Part shown: in pieces, positions 16,816 to 25,068 of the stretch | How positions within the stretch are numbered: position 1 is the stretch's first letter | How the letters are laid out: each line of letters starts with the position of its first letter | DNA from: Spirochaetota bacterium | GTDB lineage: Bacteria > Spirochaetota > UBA4802 > UBA5368 | Assembly (NCBI GenBank): GCA_025457965.1 | Contig: JALOTJ010000024.1 | Span: 1-36,994 of the forward strand | Length of the DNA stretch: 36,994 nucleotides | Direction of reading: 5' to 3' | Notes under the pieces: generated by a model | Told to the model about the DNA's origin: nothing | Seen by the model: only the letters and a program-made list of their open reading frames with translations | Databases searched by the model: none | Program-made: the position numbers and the translations under genes

Positions 16816-18057
16816 TCACCTGCGCTCCAGGATATGGATGCACATGGCGGCCTCCTCCACGCCGATGTTCCCGCCGCCGTTCTCGGCGAGGCCCATCCGC
16901 GCTCCCTCCACCTGGCGGCCCGTCGCCTCGCCGCGAAGCTGGAGCACCAGCTCGTGGATCTGTGCGAGCCCCGACGCTCCGATCGGGTGCCCCCGGCACT
17001 CAAGGCCGCCGCTCGTATTCACCGGCTTCGCGCCGCCCAGACGCGTCGCCCCCGTTTCGGCGAAAGGGCCTCCCTCCCCGACAGGACAGAAGCCCATGGA
17101 CTCGGTCTGGTGCAGCTCGCCCCAGGCGGTCGCGTCGTGAAGCTCCGCAAGGCTCATGTCGGCGGGACCGGCACCGGCCTCCGCGTACGCCTCTTTCGAG
17201 AGGCGCTCCCCGATATCGGGCTCGTCGAGGCCGCGGTCGGCACCCTGCGCGAGCACTGAGGCCCGTATACGCACGGCTCTCTTCGCGCCCGCGTACTTCT
17301 TCAAAAAACGTTCCGAACAAATTATCGCCGCGGCCGCGCCATCGCCGACCGGCGCGCACATCGCGCGCGTAAGCGGCCACGCCACAAGTCTGTCGGCCAG
17401 CACCTCCTCCACGGTCATCGCGTTCTGGTATTGTGCGAGCGGATTGAGCGAGCCGTGGAAATGGTTCTTTGAGCAGATAAGCGCAAGCTGGTGCTGTGTG
17501 GACTTGAACCGGTCCATGTGCCAGCGGGCGCCCATCGCGTAGGCGTCCATAAAGATGCTGCGTCCCTCTCCGGGCGCGCCGCTCTCCTCTGGGATAGCGA
17601 TCTTGAAGGTCTTGCCGACCTCGAGGATCATGTTGATGTGCTTCTCGAAGTTCTCCACGTCCATGCACGAGCCGTACGCTGCGAGCGAGAGGCCCTTGTT
17701 GGGGTTGGTGATCTTCTCCGAGCCGACGGCGAGCGCGACATCGTACATGCCCGCCCTGATTCCCGTCACGGCAAGGTGCATGGCCGTCGACGCTCCCGCG
17801 CAGGCGTTCTCCACGTTGGTGACGGGGATGCGGTCGATCCCCATGCCGCGCAGCACCACCTGGCCGCGGATGGAGTGCTGACCGGCGAACATCCCCCAGA
17901 AGGTGTTCGAGAAAAAGGCCGACTGTACCGCCTCGCGTCCCAGTCCCGCGTCCTCGAACGCGAGCCCTATGGCCTCCTCGGCCATGTTCCTGACGCTCCT
18001 GTCCGGGTACTTGTTGAACCGAATCATTCCCGTTCCGATGACGTACGTGCCGTTCAT
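16816..18057 (-). CDS. SCP-x-type thiolase / acetyl-CoA acetyltransferase family protein
   Basis: This 413-residue thiolase-fold enzyme would cleave (or form) 3-ketoacyl-CoA. The nucleophilic Cys is Cys86 in NACAGAST. The C-terminal GGLECRGHPIGASG carries the conserved His, and MGLAENGGG lies near the end. The absence of the second catalytic Cys motif of biosynthetic thiolases and the SCP-x-like N-terminus (VIGTGMIRFNKYPDRS) put it in the sterol-carrier-protein thiolase group, which often acts on branched or sterol side-chain substrates. Its ATG overlaps the acyl-CoA dehydrogenase stop (ATGA), so translation is coupled. An SCP2-domain protein is encoded separately in the same operon; in eukaryotic SCP-x the two are fused. 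Confidence 0.88.
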   Translation of the reverse strand: MNGTYVIGTGMIRFNKYPDRSVRNMAEEAIGLAFEDAGLGREAVQSAFFSNTFWGMFAGQHSIRGQVVLRGMGIDRIPVTNVENACAGASTAMHLAVTGIRAGMYDVALAVGSEKITNPNKGLSLAAYGSCMDVENFEKHINMILEVGKTFKIAIPEESGAPGEGRSIFMDAYAMGARWHMDRFKSTQHQLALICSKNHFHGSLNPLAQYQNAMTVEEVLADRLVAWPLTRAMCAPVGDGAAAAIICSERFLKKYAGAKRAVRIRASVLAQGADRGLDEPDIGERLSKEAYAEAGAGPADMSLAELHDATAWGELHQTESMGFCPVGEGGPFAETGATRLGGAKPVNTSGGLECRGHPIGASGLAQIHELVLQLRGEATGRQVEGARMGLAENGGGNIGVEEAAMCIHILERR

Positions 18058-19295
18058 CCCTCCAGCACCTCCTTCAGGATCATCCTGCCGGCGGTCATGG
18101 ACAGGGAGTCGTTCGAGCCGTCCTCTATCATGCCGGCGCGCGCGTCGCGAAAGAGCTTCTCGACGGGAAGCTCCTTCGACAGGCCGTAACCGCCGAAGAG
18201 CTGAATGGCGTCGCTCGTCACCTCGAAGGCCGCCTGCGTGCAGTAGACCTTGGAGGCTATCGAGTACTTCACGTCGGGCGGCGTGGTGTTCATGTTGTAC
18301 ACCATAGCCGTACGAGAGAACGAGCGGGAGGTCTCGACCTTCATGAACATATCAAAAAGCTTTTTCTGAACCCACTGGTGGTCGCAGAGGCGCTTGCCTC
18401 CCTGGACGCGCTCGGTCGAATATTTCACCGCAAGGTCGTACGCGGCCTGCGCCACGCCGGTAAAGTAGGCCCCCATGGTAGCGTTCGCGTGCCCCAGGGT
18501 GAGCTCGGTCATGGCCTCATAGCTCTCGGGATCGACAATCATGAACTCGCCCGGGCAGACCACGTTGTCGAAAAAGAGCTCGCCCTGCGGCAGCTCGCGC
18601 TGACCCATTTTATCGAGAGGCCTGCCGCGGGAAACACCGGGGCTATTCAGGTCGAGCAGGCAGATGCCGCCTCCCGACAGCCCCTTGCTGGGGTCGAGAT
18701 TCAGGAATAGTGAAACGTTAGACGCAACAGGACCGTTCGATATCCACGCCGATTTCTGCCCGTCGATGACCCAGTCGCCGTTTTTCTTCTTCGCCTTCAC
18801 CTGCTGGGTGACCTGCGCGTCCCGGAAGAACGTTGACTGCGGGCTCAGGTTGTCCGATCCGTGGTCGGGCTCGGTGATTCCCCAGCAGCTCATCACGCTC
18901 GCGTCCTTGCATTCCACGAAGGGGATGATATACTTTTCGGTTATGCGATCGTCCGCCAGCATCGTCGCGTAAAAGGCGTTGAAGCAGCTGCATCCCAGCG
19001 ACACGGCGAAGCCGACGCTTCCGTAGGCGATCTCCTCCCAGAAAATGTGCACGCCCAGCGGATCGAGCCCGAGGCCGCCGTACTCGTCCGAGATAAGCAC
19101 CGTATGATATCCCTGCTGGTACATCTTCGCCATGCAGTCCCAGTAGATCGAGCCGCGCTTCACCACGTCGTCGGCCGGAAGCGCGTCCAGCGCGATGGAC
19201 GCGGGGCGCAGCACCTCGACGGCGAAGCGGTGCACCTCCTCTTTCAAGTGTTCGTGCTCGTCGGTCAGCTCTAGGCTCAGTTCTTTATATGCCAT
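18054..19295 (-). CDS. Acyl-CoA dehydrogenase
   Basis: This 413-residue FAD enzyme would introduce the alpha-beta double bond in an acyl-CoA. Seen: N-terminal helical domain, SCWGITEPDHGSDN (FAD/substrate loop) near residue 140, a middle beta domain with KNGDWVIDGQKSAWISN, a C-terminal helical domain with AIQLFGGYGLSKELPVEKLFRDAR, and IEDGSND carrying the expected catalytic-base Glu. The start at 19295 (MAYKELSL) is preceded by AAGGAGG at 5 bases; a 14-residue extension to 19337 runs into a palindrome and is rejected. It probably hands electrons to ETF; the DUF2148 iron-sulfur proteins of the operon are alternative partners (inference). Confidence 0.92.
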   Translation of the reverse strand: MAYKELSLELTDEHEHLKEEVHRFAVEVLRPASIALDALPADDVVKRGSIYWDCMAKMYQQGYHTVLISDEYGGLGLDPLGVHIFWEEIAYGSVGFAVSLGCSCFNAFYATMLADDRITEKYIIPFVECKDASVMSCWGITEPDHGSDNLSPQSTFFRDAQVTQQVKAKKKNGDWVIDGQKSAWISNGPVASNVSLFLNLDPSKGLSGGGICLLDLNSPGVSRGRPLDKMGQRELPQGELFFDNVVCPGEFMIVDPESYEAMTELTLGHANATMGAYFTGVAQAAYDLAVKYSTERVQGGKRLCDHQWVQKKLFDMFMKVETSRSFSRTAMVYNMNTTPPDVKYSIASKVYCTQAAFEVTSDAIQLFGGYGLSKELPVEKLFRDARAGMIEDGSNDSLSMTAGRMILKEVLEG

Positions 19296-19326
19296 CCAAT
19301 CCTCCTTTTGATACCGCCTGTCGCGG

Positions 19327-19346
19327 GGTACAGGCATGCCTGTACC
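19327..19346. repeat. Perfect 20-bp palindrome between ligase and acyl-CoA dehydrogenase genes
   Basis: GGTACAGGCATGCCTGTACC is its own reverse complement. It lies in the 77-base gap between the ligase stop (19373) and the dehydrogenase start (19295). Its sequence differs from the palindrome at 16794-16813 but the length and placement are alike. Confidence 0.8.
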
Positions 19347-19372
19347 GTACGAACTGTGGCATGTTCCGTATG

Positions 19373-20986
19373 TTAGCTGTAATCTTCATGCTTATAGATG
19401 GTCCCTTCTCCTTTTAAAAACGCGTCTTTCAGCACGCGCGCCAGGGCCTTCTCGGTGACCGTCTTTGGAATCTCATCCACAACCTGAAGGAAGGAGGGCA
19501 CGAAATTGGCCTCGAGGTCCTTCCCGCACATTTCGTAGATCGTCCTGGGGTCGATCGCTTTTCCCTCGAACGGTGCGAGGGCCGCCACCAGGTCGCTCTC
19601 GCCCGGCGCTCCCGACGCCGCGGGAACACCGTACACGCACACCTCCGAGACGTCCGCGTGTCGCCCTATGACGGTCTCGACGTATTCGGGCTGGATGAAG
19701 TCTCCCGCGCGGCGCAGCTCCGTTCCCTTGCGAAAGTCGAAGAAGTACCAGCCCTCCGCGTCGCGGTGCACCATGTCGCCGGTGCGCAGCCACCCGCCCC
19801 TGGTCTTGTCCTTCGACTCCTCGGGCTTGCCGATATAATCCACCCTGGTATCCCCCTTGGTGAGCTTGCAAATAAGCTCGCCGGTCTCTCCGTGGGGAAG
19901 CTCGTTATCGTCATCATCCACCACCTTGAACTCCATCACGCCGGGAACCGGTTTGCCGAACGATCCGACTGGCCCCTTGCCGATGGGCCTGTAGGCGAAA
20001 CCGCCCTCCACCGAGCCGTACCATTCGAGTATCTGCACGTTAAAACGCTTCTCGAACCCTTCCCACATAGGGACCGGGGTGCCCGCGCTGATCACCACCT
20101 TCACCGGGTTGTCCGCGTCGCTCGGCTTTTCCGGTTCGTTGTAGATGCCGGCCATCATGCCGCCCAACAGCGAGAACGAGGTACAGCCGTACTTACGGCA
20201 GATGTCCCAGATGCGGCTCTTCGTAAAGCGCGCCGAGAAGACAGCCTTGATTCCCATCGAGAGCGCGGGAAAGAGCGTCACCGACTGCGCGTTGCCGTGC
20301 GTGAGCGAAAGGCCGTTGTAGAGCACGTCGTCCTTTTTATACTTCCATACCAGGCTGTTCAGGATGTTGAAAAGCCCCGTGCGATTGTTCCGTATGGCCA
20401 CGCCCTTGGGGTCCCCCGTGGTACCCGAGGTATAGATGATCTGCATGGGGTGCCGCACGTCCATGATTTGCTGATCGACCGTATCCCACGTCGTCTGTGC
20501 CAGCGTTTCGTTGAGCGCGTGATATTTCGGCGACACCAAAACGCCGTTTTCCTTGTGGTAGGCCACGCTTACCATCTTCAGCGAGGGAATATCGCCCGCG
20601 ACCTCCTCCAGCGTCTCGAGGCTGTCGTCGGCCACGATGACGGCCTTCGCGCCGCAGTTGTTCAATAAAAATCTCAGCCGGTCGCCGCGGTTGCGCGGGT
20701 CGATCGGCACCATGACCGCGCCTATCGTGGTGCCCGCTAGAAGCGCATAGATGAACTCCGGGTAATTCCGCATGAAGACCGCGAACGAGTCCCCTTTGTC
20801 CACGCCGCCGTCGAGGAGCAGGCGCGCGATTTTATTGCCGTTCTCGTGAAGGTCGCGATAGGTCAGCACGTCCTCGCCGTGCTCCCCCTTCTCGAAGACG
20901 TACACCACGGTATCGGGCTTTTCGTCGGCCCGGAGCTCCACGAGGTGCGAGGCGATCACCTGGTTCAGATGCGATTTCGTCGCCAT
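19373..20986 (-). CDS. AMP-dependent acyl-CoA ligase (ANL superfamily)
   Basis: This 537-residue enzyme would activate a carboxylic acid to its CoA thioester through an acyl-AMP. Seen in order: YTSGTTGDPKGV (ATP loop) near residue 185, LEWYGSVEGG (A5) near 320, GWLRTGD (A7) near 400, the FRKGTELRRAGDFIQPEYVE hinge, and the C-terminal TVTEKALARV with the adenylation Lys. It resembles CaiC/FadD-type ligases. The start at 20986 has a GGGGGA-type site 4 bases upstream. It is 9 bases after the DUF2148 gene, so cotranscribed. It is the entry step of the operon's pathway; chain type is undetermined. Confidence 0.9.
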   Translation of the reverse strand: MATKSHLNQVIASHLVELRADEKPDTVVYVFEKGEHGEDVLTYRDLHENGNKIARLLLDGGVDKGDSFAVFMRNYPEFIYALLAGTTIGAVMVPIDPRNRGDRLRFLLNNCGAKAVIVADDSLETLEEVAGDIPSLKMVSVAYHKENGVLVSPKYHALNETLAQTTWDTVDQQIMDVRHPMQIIYTSGTTGDPKGVAIRNNRTGLFNILNSLVWKYKKDDVLYNGLSLTHGNAQSVTLFPALSMGIKAVFSARFTKSRIWDICRKYGCTSFSLLGGMMAGIYNEPEKPSDADNPVKVVISAGTPVPMWEGFEKRFNVQILEWYGSVEGGFAYRPIGKGPVGSFGKPVPGVMEFKVVDDDDNELPHGETGELICKLTKGDTRVDYIGKPEESKDKTRGGWLRTGDMVHRDAEGWYFFDFRKGTELRRAGDFIQPEYVETVIGRHADVSEVCVYGVPAASGAPGESDLVAALAPFEGKAIDPRTIYEMCGKDLEANFVPSFLQVVDEIPKTVTEKALARVLKDAFLKGEGTIYKHEDYS

Positions 20987-20995
20987 GCCGTCCCC

Positions 20996-21649
20996 CTACT
21001 CGTCCTCGACCGCGCCGATGAAACCGCGCGTGAAGGTCGGAAACTCTTTCTTGAATATCTCATCCCAGTGCTCGGCGGTCCAGTACTGGTGACGGTTGAA
21101 GAACGGGTCCTTCTTCGCCGTGCTCACCGCCACGCTGGCGGCAAGGTCCACTCCCTCCATCTTGTTCAGCGCGAAGGCCGCGAACGCGAGCGTCGAGAAG
21201 ACGCGGCAGTGCAGCCCCAGCCGCCAGGCCATGGAGGCGGCGGCGTTCGCTGCGATATTCAGGTTGATGTTCTTGAACTGGCAGCTCGGCCCCCTGGCCG
21301 TAAGCGATTCCATTTCCTCCGCCTTGTTGAGCTCGGCGCAGGTGCGGTAACCGCATGCGCCGCAGTTGTAGTTGAAATCGGATTTTCGTTTATCGCCGAT
21401 GAGTATCAGCGCGCAGGGCTCCTTGACGAGCTCCATCAGGAAACGCCCGTCGCGCGCGGCCAGCGGCGACATGTCGCCGAGCGAATAACAGAACTCGGCG
21501 ATCTCCACCATGTCCTCCTTCGCCAGACTCACGAGCTTCATCGTGTTGCGGTCCCCGAAGCGGAATGAGTTGTGGGCCGCGACCGCCATCAGCTCCACGG
21601 CGCGCTCCAGTCCGTTCTCTATGAGGTCGCTCATTTCCCGTACCGGCAT
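20996..21649 (-). CDS. DUF2148 ferredoxin-domain protein (second of tandem pair)
   Basis: This 217-residue protein has a Cys motif near the middle, NCGACGYRTCAEL, plus a further Cys in GPSCQFKNINL, which matches the iron-sulfur-type DUF2148 family. The remainder is Ala-rich and helical (LNIAANAAASMAWRLGLHCRVFSTLAFAAF has the family pattern). The start at 21649 is preceded by GGAGGTGA at 4 bases; the open frame extending to 22030 overlaps the next gene and is an artefact. Likely a cytoplasmic electron-transfer or cofactor-binding protein. Its function is not established. It is 14 bases after its paralogue and 9 bases before the ligase. Confidence 0.8.
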   Translation of the reverse strand: MPVREMSDLIENGLERAVELMAVAAHNSFRFGDRNTMKLVSLAKEDMVEIAEFCYSLGDMSPLAARDGRFLMELVKEPCALILIGDKRKSDFNYNCGACGYRTCAELNKAEEMESLTARGPSCQFKNINLNIAANAAASMAWRLGLHCRVFSTLAFAAFALNKMEGVDLAASVAVSTAKKDPFFNRHQYWTAEHWDEIFKKEFPTFTRGFIGAVEDE

Positions 21650-21663
21650 ATGCTCACCTCCCC

Positions 21664-22341
21664 TTAACTGTAGATCGAGCGGAACTGCGGCCACAGGCGC
21701 CGAATGATCCGGTCGTTCATCGTCGATTCGTTGATCTCGTCGTACTTCGCCGGGATGTCCCGGAACGGGCTCTTCTCGGTGACCGAGATGGCCACGGCAA
21801 GCGCGAACCCGGTGTTCTTCGGGACCAGGTGCATGCGCATCGCCGCCGCGCCAGCGGACCAGAAGACCCCGTAATCGATCCCCATGGTGCGCGCGGTCTG
21901 CACCACGGCGTCGACGGCGTACGAGATGTTGTTCGCGCGGAAGACGCACAGCGGCCCGGGATACGCGATCCCCGGTTCGTCCGGAAGCTTTTCGCTTGCC
22001 CTGAGATATTCGCAGGTAAGCTTTCCGCACATATTGCAGTTGGTATCGGCGGGATCGGTTTTGCAGCGCATCGAGGTGATGACCAGCACCGCGTCGGCGT
22101 CGCGCAGCATCGCCGCGTCGCGTTTGAAGAAATCCCAGCGCTTGTTATCGGCTGACATCCGCTCGATCCCCTGGCACAGCTCCTCGATCGCGCACTCGTC
22201 CTCGATGATGTGGATGCTGCACTCGCCCACGCCCCCCACGCGCGGGGACGTCGTCCCGGACGCCAGGAGCAGCCGCGCGGCGATGCGCACGGACTCCTTC
22301 CGGTCGTCCATATACTGTTTCATGCTTCGTTCTATGCTCAT
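21664..22341 (-). CDS. DUF2148 ferredoxin-domain protein (first of tandem pair)
   Basis: This 225-residue protein has the same layout as the next gene: an N-terminal helical part, a central Cys cluster (DTNCNMCGKLTCEYL) and a later Cys in YPGPLCVFRANNISYAVDAVV. The C-terminal part is KSPFRDIPAKYDEINEST, parallel to KKDPFFNRHQYWTAEHWDEI in its neighbour. The two share the architecture but have clearly diverged, so this is an old tandem duplication, possibly forming a heterodimer. AGGAGG lies 5 bases before ATG. Another Cys pair (SMRCKTDPADTNC) is found only in this copy. Function unknown; the operon suggests redox support of acyl-CoA metabolism. Confidence 0.8.
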   Translation of the reverse strand: MSIERSMKQYMDDRKESVRIAARLLLASGTTSPRVGGVGECSIHIIEDECAIEELCQGIERMSADNKRWDFFKRDAAMLRDADAVLVITSMRCKTDPADTNCNMCGKLTCEYLRASEKLPDEPGIAYPGPLCVFRANNISYAVDAVVQTARTMGIDYGVFWSAGAAAMRMHLVPKNTGFALAVAISVTEKSPFRDIPAKYDEINESTMNDRIIRRLWPQFRSIYS

Positions 22342-22351
22342 GCGCTCCTCC

Positions 22352-22750
22352 TCACACCGGAAGTCCGTGCTTCTTCGCGATATCGGGATAGGCCGCGTAG
22401 GCGGGCTTGAGCAGCGGAAGGAGCTTGATGACCTTGGGCATGGGCCCCTTCGCCCTGATGAGCCCCTTAGCCAGCGCCACGGGCATGGCGATCTGCTGCA
22501 GCCAGAACTTGTGACAGGTGTCCCCCGAGAGCGTCATCTCTATTGTGGGCTTGAGCGATGCAGTCCCGCAGGTCACCTTGCCGCCGTTCTCGTTGGAGAG
22601 CCATATCTGCCCGGCCGGATCGTTGATGTCGAACTTGATGATGATTTCCGATTCAACGAACTTGGGTCCGGCCGTGGGATCTTTAAGCAGCGCCTCGAAC
22701 AGGCTGCCGAGCACCTCGTACATCTTTTCCGTATTTGCGAAAACCGCCAT
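22352..22750 (-). CDS. SCP2 sterol-binding-domain protein
   Basis: This 132-residue protein has the SCP2 fold pattern: beta strands IIIKFDINDPAGQIWLS and KVTCGTASLKPTIEMTLSGDTCHKFWLQQI, then helices with the KGLIRAKGPMPKVIKLLPLL segment near the end. SCP2 domains bind fatty acyl-CoAs, sterols or other lipids in a hydrophobic tunnel. It is preceded by GGAGGAGGAT at ATG, is 10 bases before the DUF2148 pair, and is the first metabolic gene after the TetR. It probably carries the hydrophobic substrate to the ligase, dehydrogenase and thiolase of the operon. Confidence 0.85.
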   Translation of the reverse strand: MAVFANTEKMYEVLGSLFEALLKDPTAGPKFVESEIIIKFDINDPAGQIWLSNENGGKVTCGTASLKPTIEMTLSGDTCHKFWLQQIAMPVALAKGLIRAKGPMPKVIKLLPLLKPAYAAYPDIAKKHGLPV

Positions 22751-22832
22751 ATCCTCCTCCGTGCGTCTTTATTTGTGCAAGCGCGTGCCCCGTCCGCATG
22801 TGGCGGCTGAGAAAGGCACCGCGCCGATACGT

Positions 22833-23441
22833 TCATTGCGACAGATCGGCCCCAAGGAGCCCGGCGATCGACCGCCTGCAGGCGTCGACCGCCCACGCCG
22901 AGGTGTGCGACTCGCGGTCCAGGTACCAGCGCACGGCAACGCCGTGATAGATCGACGAGATGGTCCGCGCCGTGTCGTCCGGATCGATGCCGCGGAAAAT
23001 CCCGCGCTCGATCCCGATGCTGACGGCCTCGCTGAGCAACATGATCCAGGAATCGACCCATTCATGGAAGAGCGCGCGGTACTCCGCCTCGCGCGGGGCC
23101 AGCGCCATGCAATCGAAGAGCAGCGGATAGCCGAGATTGACGTCCGGGTCCTCCCAGTTGTAGAGCCATCCGAACGAGAGGAGCTTTTCCAGCGGGCCGT
23201 CGCAGGCGTCCATCGTCTCGCGGCTGCGCTGAAATATCCTCGCAAAGAATTCCCGGAACGCCTCCTTGCAGAGCGCGTCCTTCCCCGAGAAATAGTGTGC
23301 CACCCCGCCCTTCGAGAGACCGGCCGAGCGCGCAATGTCGTCCATTGTCACGTTCGCGATGCCGAGCTCGGAAATGACGAGTAGCGCCGCCTGGATTATC
23401 TGGGGACGGCGCAACGCCTCGAGGTCAGTGTTTGTGCTCAT
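22833..23441 (-). CDS. TetR-family regulator of the lipid operon
   Basis: This 202-residue repressor-type protein has a TetR helix-turn-helix at residues 30-55 (VTMDDIARSAGLSKGGVAHYFSGKDALCKEAF). The C-terminal domain contains WLYNWEDPDVNLGYPLLFDCMAL and RTISSIYHGVAVRWYLD, like the C-terminal domain of FadR/BetI-type TetR proteins. It is the first gene of the operon and lies 82 bases before the SCP2 gene on the same strand, so it probably autoregulates. AAGGGTGA precedes ATG. Typical ligands in this family are acyl-CoAs or fatty acids; the actual one is unknown. Confidence 0.87.
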   Translation of the reverse strand: MSTNTDLEALRRPQIIQAALLVISELGIANVTMDDIARSAGLSKGGVAHYFSGKDALCKEAFREFFARIFQRSRETMDACDGPLEKLLSFGWLYNWEDPDVNLGYPLLFDCMALAPREAEYRALFHEWVDSWIMLLSEAVSIGIERGIFRGIDPDDTARTISSIYHGVAVRWYLDRESHTSAWAVDACRRSIAGLLGADLSQ

Positions 23442-23942
23442 CGATCACCCTTTCGCCGATTCGTTCAATGCTTCCGTCGCACTTATGTGGAACCGACAAG
23501 GCTCCGCCCGCGACGGCAATGCGGCGCTCTAAAATCTGTTTACGGCGGTTTGGCGAAATACGACTGAAGACAAGGACTCCGCATGTGCCGGATGCCCGAC
23601 GGCGCGGAGAACTACGACATCGGCACTGCCGTACGTGGAACAGGGGGATCGTTCAGGAAACGCACAGCACCATGGATCGATAAGAACGGCAGCTGCATAC
23701 ACAGGGAAAACCCACGCCTGCGATAACCGGTGCCAACCGACCAATCAGATTAAAAACCGACTGGATGGATTATCAATCATCGACTACAGTCTGTCAATAC
23801 ATTCTTTATAAAATTTCAAAAATAATGATCAGTATATAATATACACTATAAAAATTATGATAGTATACGCCGCCCGGGGTATCCGAGCATCAGGCTGGCA
23901 GAGACGGAACTGAAACGCGAATGCGACGCCCTGAAGACACTC
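23442..23942. other. Gap upstream of the lipid operon; long leader, no clear gene
   Basis: No gene is evident in 500 bases. The minus-strand promoter at 23769-23797 implies a leader of about 320 bases before the TetR start. A 71-codon minus-strand frame (23529-23744) begins just inside that leader but has no ribosome-binding site. The AT-rich patch at 23800-23870 holds a 13-base palindrome, GTATATAATATAC (23832-23844). Confidence 0.4.
23769..23797 (-). promoter_or_regulatory. Strong sigma-70-type promoter of the lipid operon
   Basis: Read on the minus strand, TTGACA (perfect, 23797-23792) and GATAAT (5 of 6, 23774-23769) are separated by exactly 17 bases. It points toward the TetR gene and the rest of the operon. 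Only the PD40 gene lies upstream, on the same strand, ending at 23943. Confidence 0.65.
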
Positions 23943-24827
23943 TCAGCGCGGCTTACCCTGAAAACATGGATAGTCCTCGTCGTCTATGACACTGGTAAGC
24001 GCTCTCCGGCCGGTGCCGTCCGGCCTGATGGTATAGATGTTTCTCTGACCGGGAACCGTCTGGCCAGAAAACACGACAAAGTCGCCATCGGGCGACCACG
24101 ACGGGCGCGATTCGTCGGATGGGGCCGCGGTGTTCGTAATATTGGTCTGCGCGGTACCGTCGGCGTTCATCACGTAAATCTCACCGTTTCTATCAAAGGC
24201 GATCCGCCCGCCGTCGGGCGACCACGACGGCATGGTATCGGTCGCAGCGTTATTGGTAAGATTAATCACGCCGGAACCGTCGCTGTTCATCACGTAGACC
24301 TCCTGGTTCCCGCTGCGGTCGCTGACAAACGCGATGCGCTTTCCGTCGGGCGACCACGAGGGCGCCAGGTCGGCGCCCGGGTCGTTGGTCAGATTGACCG
24401 GGTTCGAGCCGTCGGCGTTCATCACGTACACCTCGAGGTTGAGGGCACGATTGCTGTAAAACGAGATTTTCGAGCCGCAGGGCGACCATGTCGGCAAATA
24501 ATCGGCGTTCGGCTCATCAGTGAGCCTTGTCTGCCCGCTTCCGTCGGCGTCCATGGAATAGATTTCGTAATTCCCGTCCCGGTTGCTTATAAAAACGATT
24601 TTTGACGCGTCCGCTGACCACGAGGGGTTATTATTGAACGAGGTACCGGTCGTCAGCGCGGATTCCGTTCCGCCGTTTTCATCCATCACATACAACTGAT
24701 AAACACCGGCAAGGTTCCGGCCGTATGCTATTTTCAGGGGTTCGTCGTACATGCGGACGCACCCGGTGCCCCGGGCGAGAAAAAGACCGAACACTACCAC
24801 GAGCGCACCAGCAAGGGGCTTGAGCAC
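23943..24827 (-). CDS. Exported PD40/TolB-like beta-propeller protein
   Basis: This 294-residue protein starts at GTG (24827), preceded by GGGAG at 9 bases. An N-terminal hydrophobic segment (residues 5-18) leads to GTGC at 21-24, a poor lipobox by E. coli rules but possible in species with relaxed lipoprotein signals. The rest is about six copies of a 43-residue PD40 repeat (xPSWSPDGxRIAFxSxRxGNxEIYVMNADGSxxxxLTN), which fold as a beta-propeller as in the C-terminal domain of TolB. The N-terminal TolB domain is absent. Adjacent repeats are very alike in DNA (GTCGGGCGACCACGA recurs), suggesting recent repeat expansion or gene conversion. Likely a periplasmic or surface binding protein. Confidence 0.85.
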   Translation of the reverse strand: MLKPLAGALVVVFGLFLARGTGCVRMYDEPLKIAYGRNLAGVYQLYVMDENGGTESALTTGTSFNNNPSWSADASKIVFISNRDGNYEIYSMDADGSGQTRLTDEPNADYLPTWSPCGSKISFYSNRALNLEVYVMNADGSNPVNLTNDPGADLAPSWSPDGKRIAFVSDRSGNQEVYVMNSDGSGVINLTNNAATDTMPSWSPDGGRIAFDRNGEIYVMNADGTAQTNITNTAAPSDESRPSWSPDGDFVVFSGQTVPGQRNIYTIRPDGTGRRALTSVIDDEDYPCFQGKPR

Positions 24828-25068
24828 GATAAATCTCCCCGATCAATTACCGCATCAGTGATTCCTTATACCTGTCATGCCTCCCACTGTCAATCAGATA
24901 AGCCGTGCGCGCGGCATGGCACCCGCGACGCATAAAAAACGCTTGATGAATCCCCGCTCACAAAGGAATATGAACGCCGGCTCCGATCACACGTCGCGAC
25001 CGATGATGGGGGAATCACCGCTTAACCGAGCTACGGGAATACCCAAGAGATTACGCCGGCATACCATA

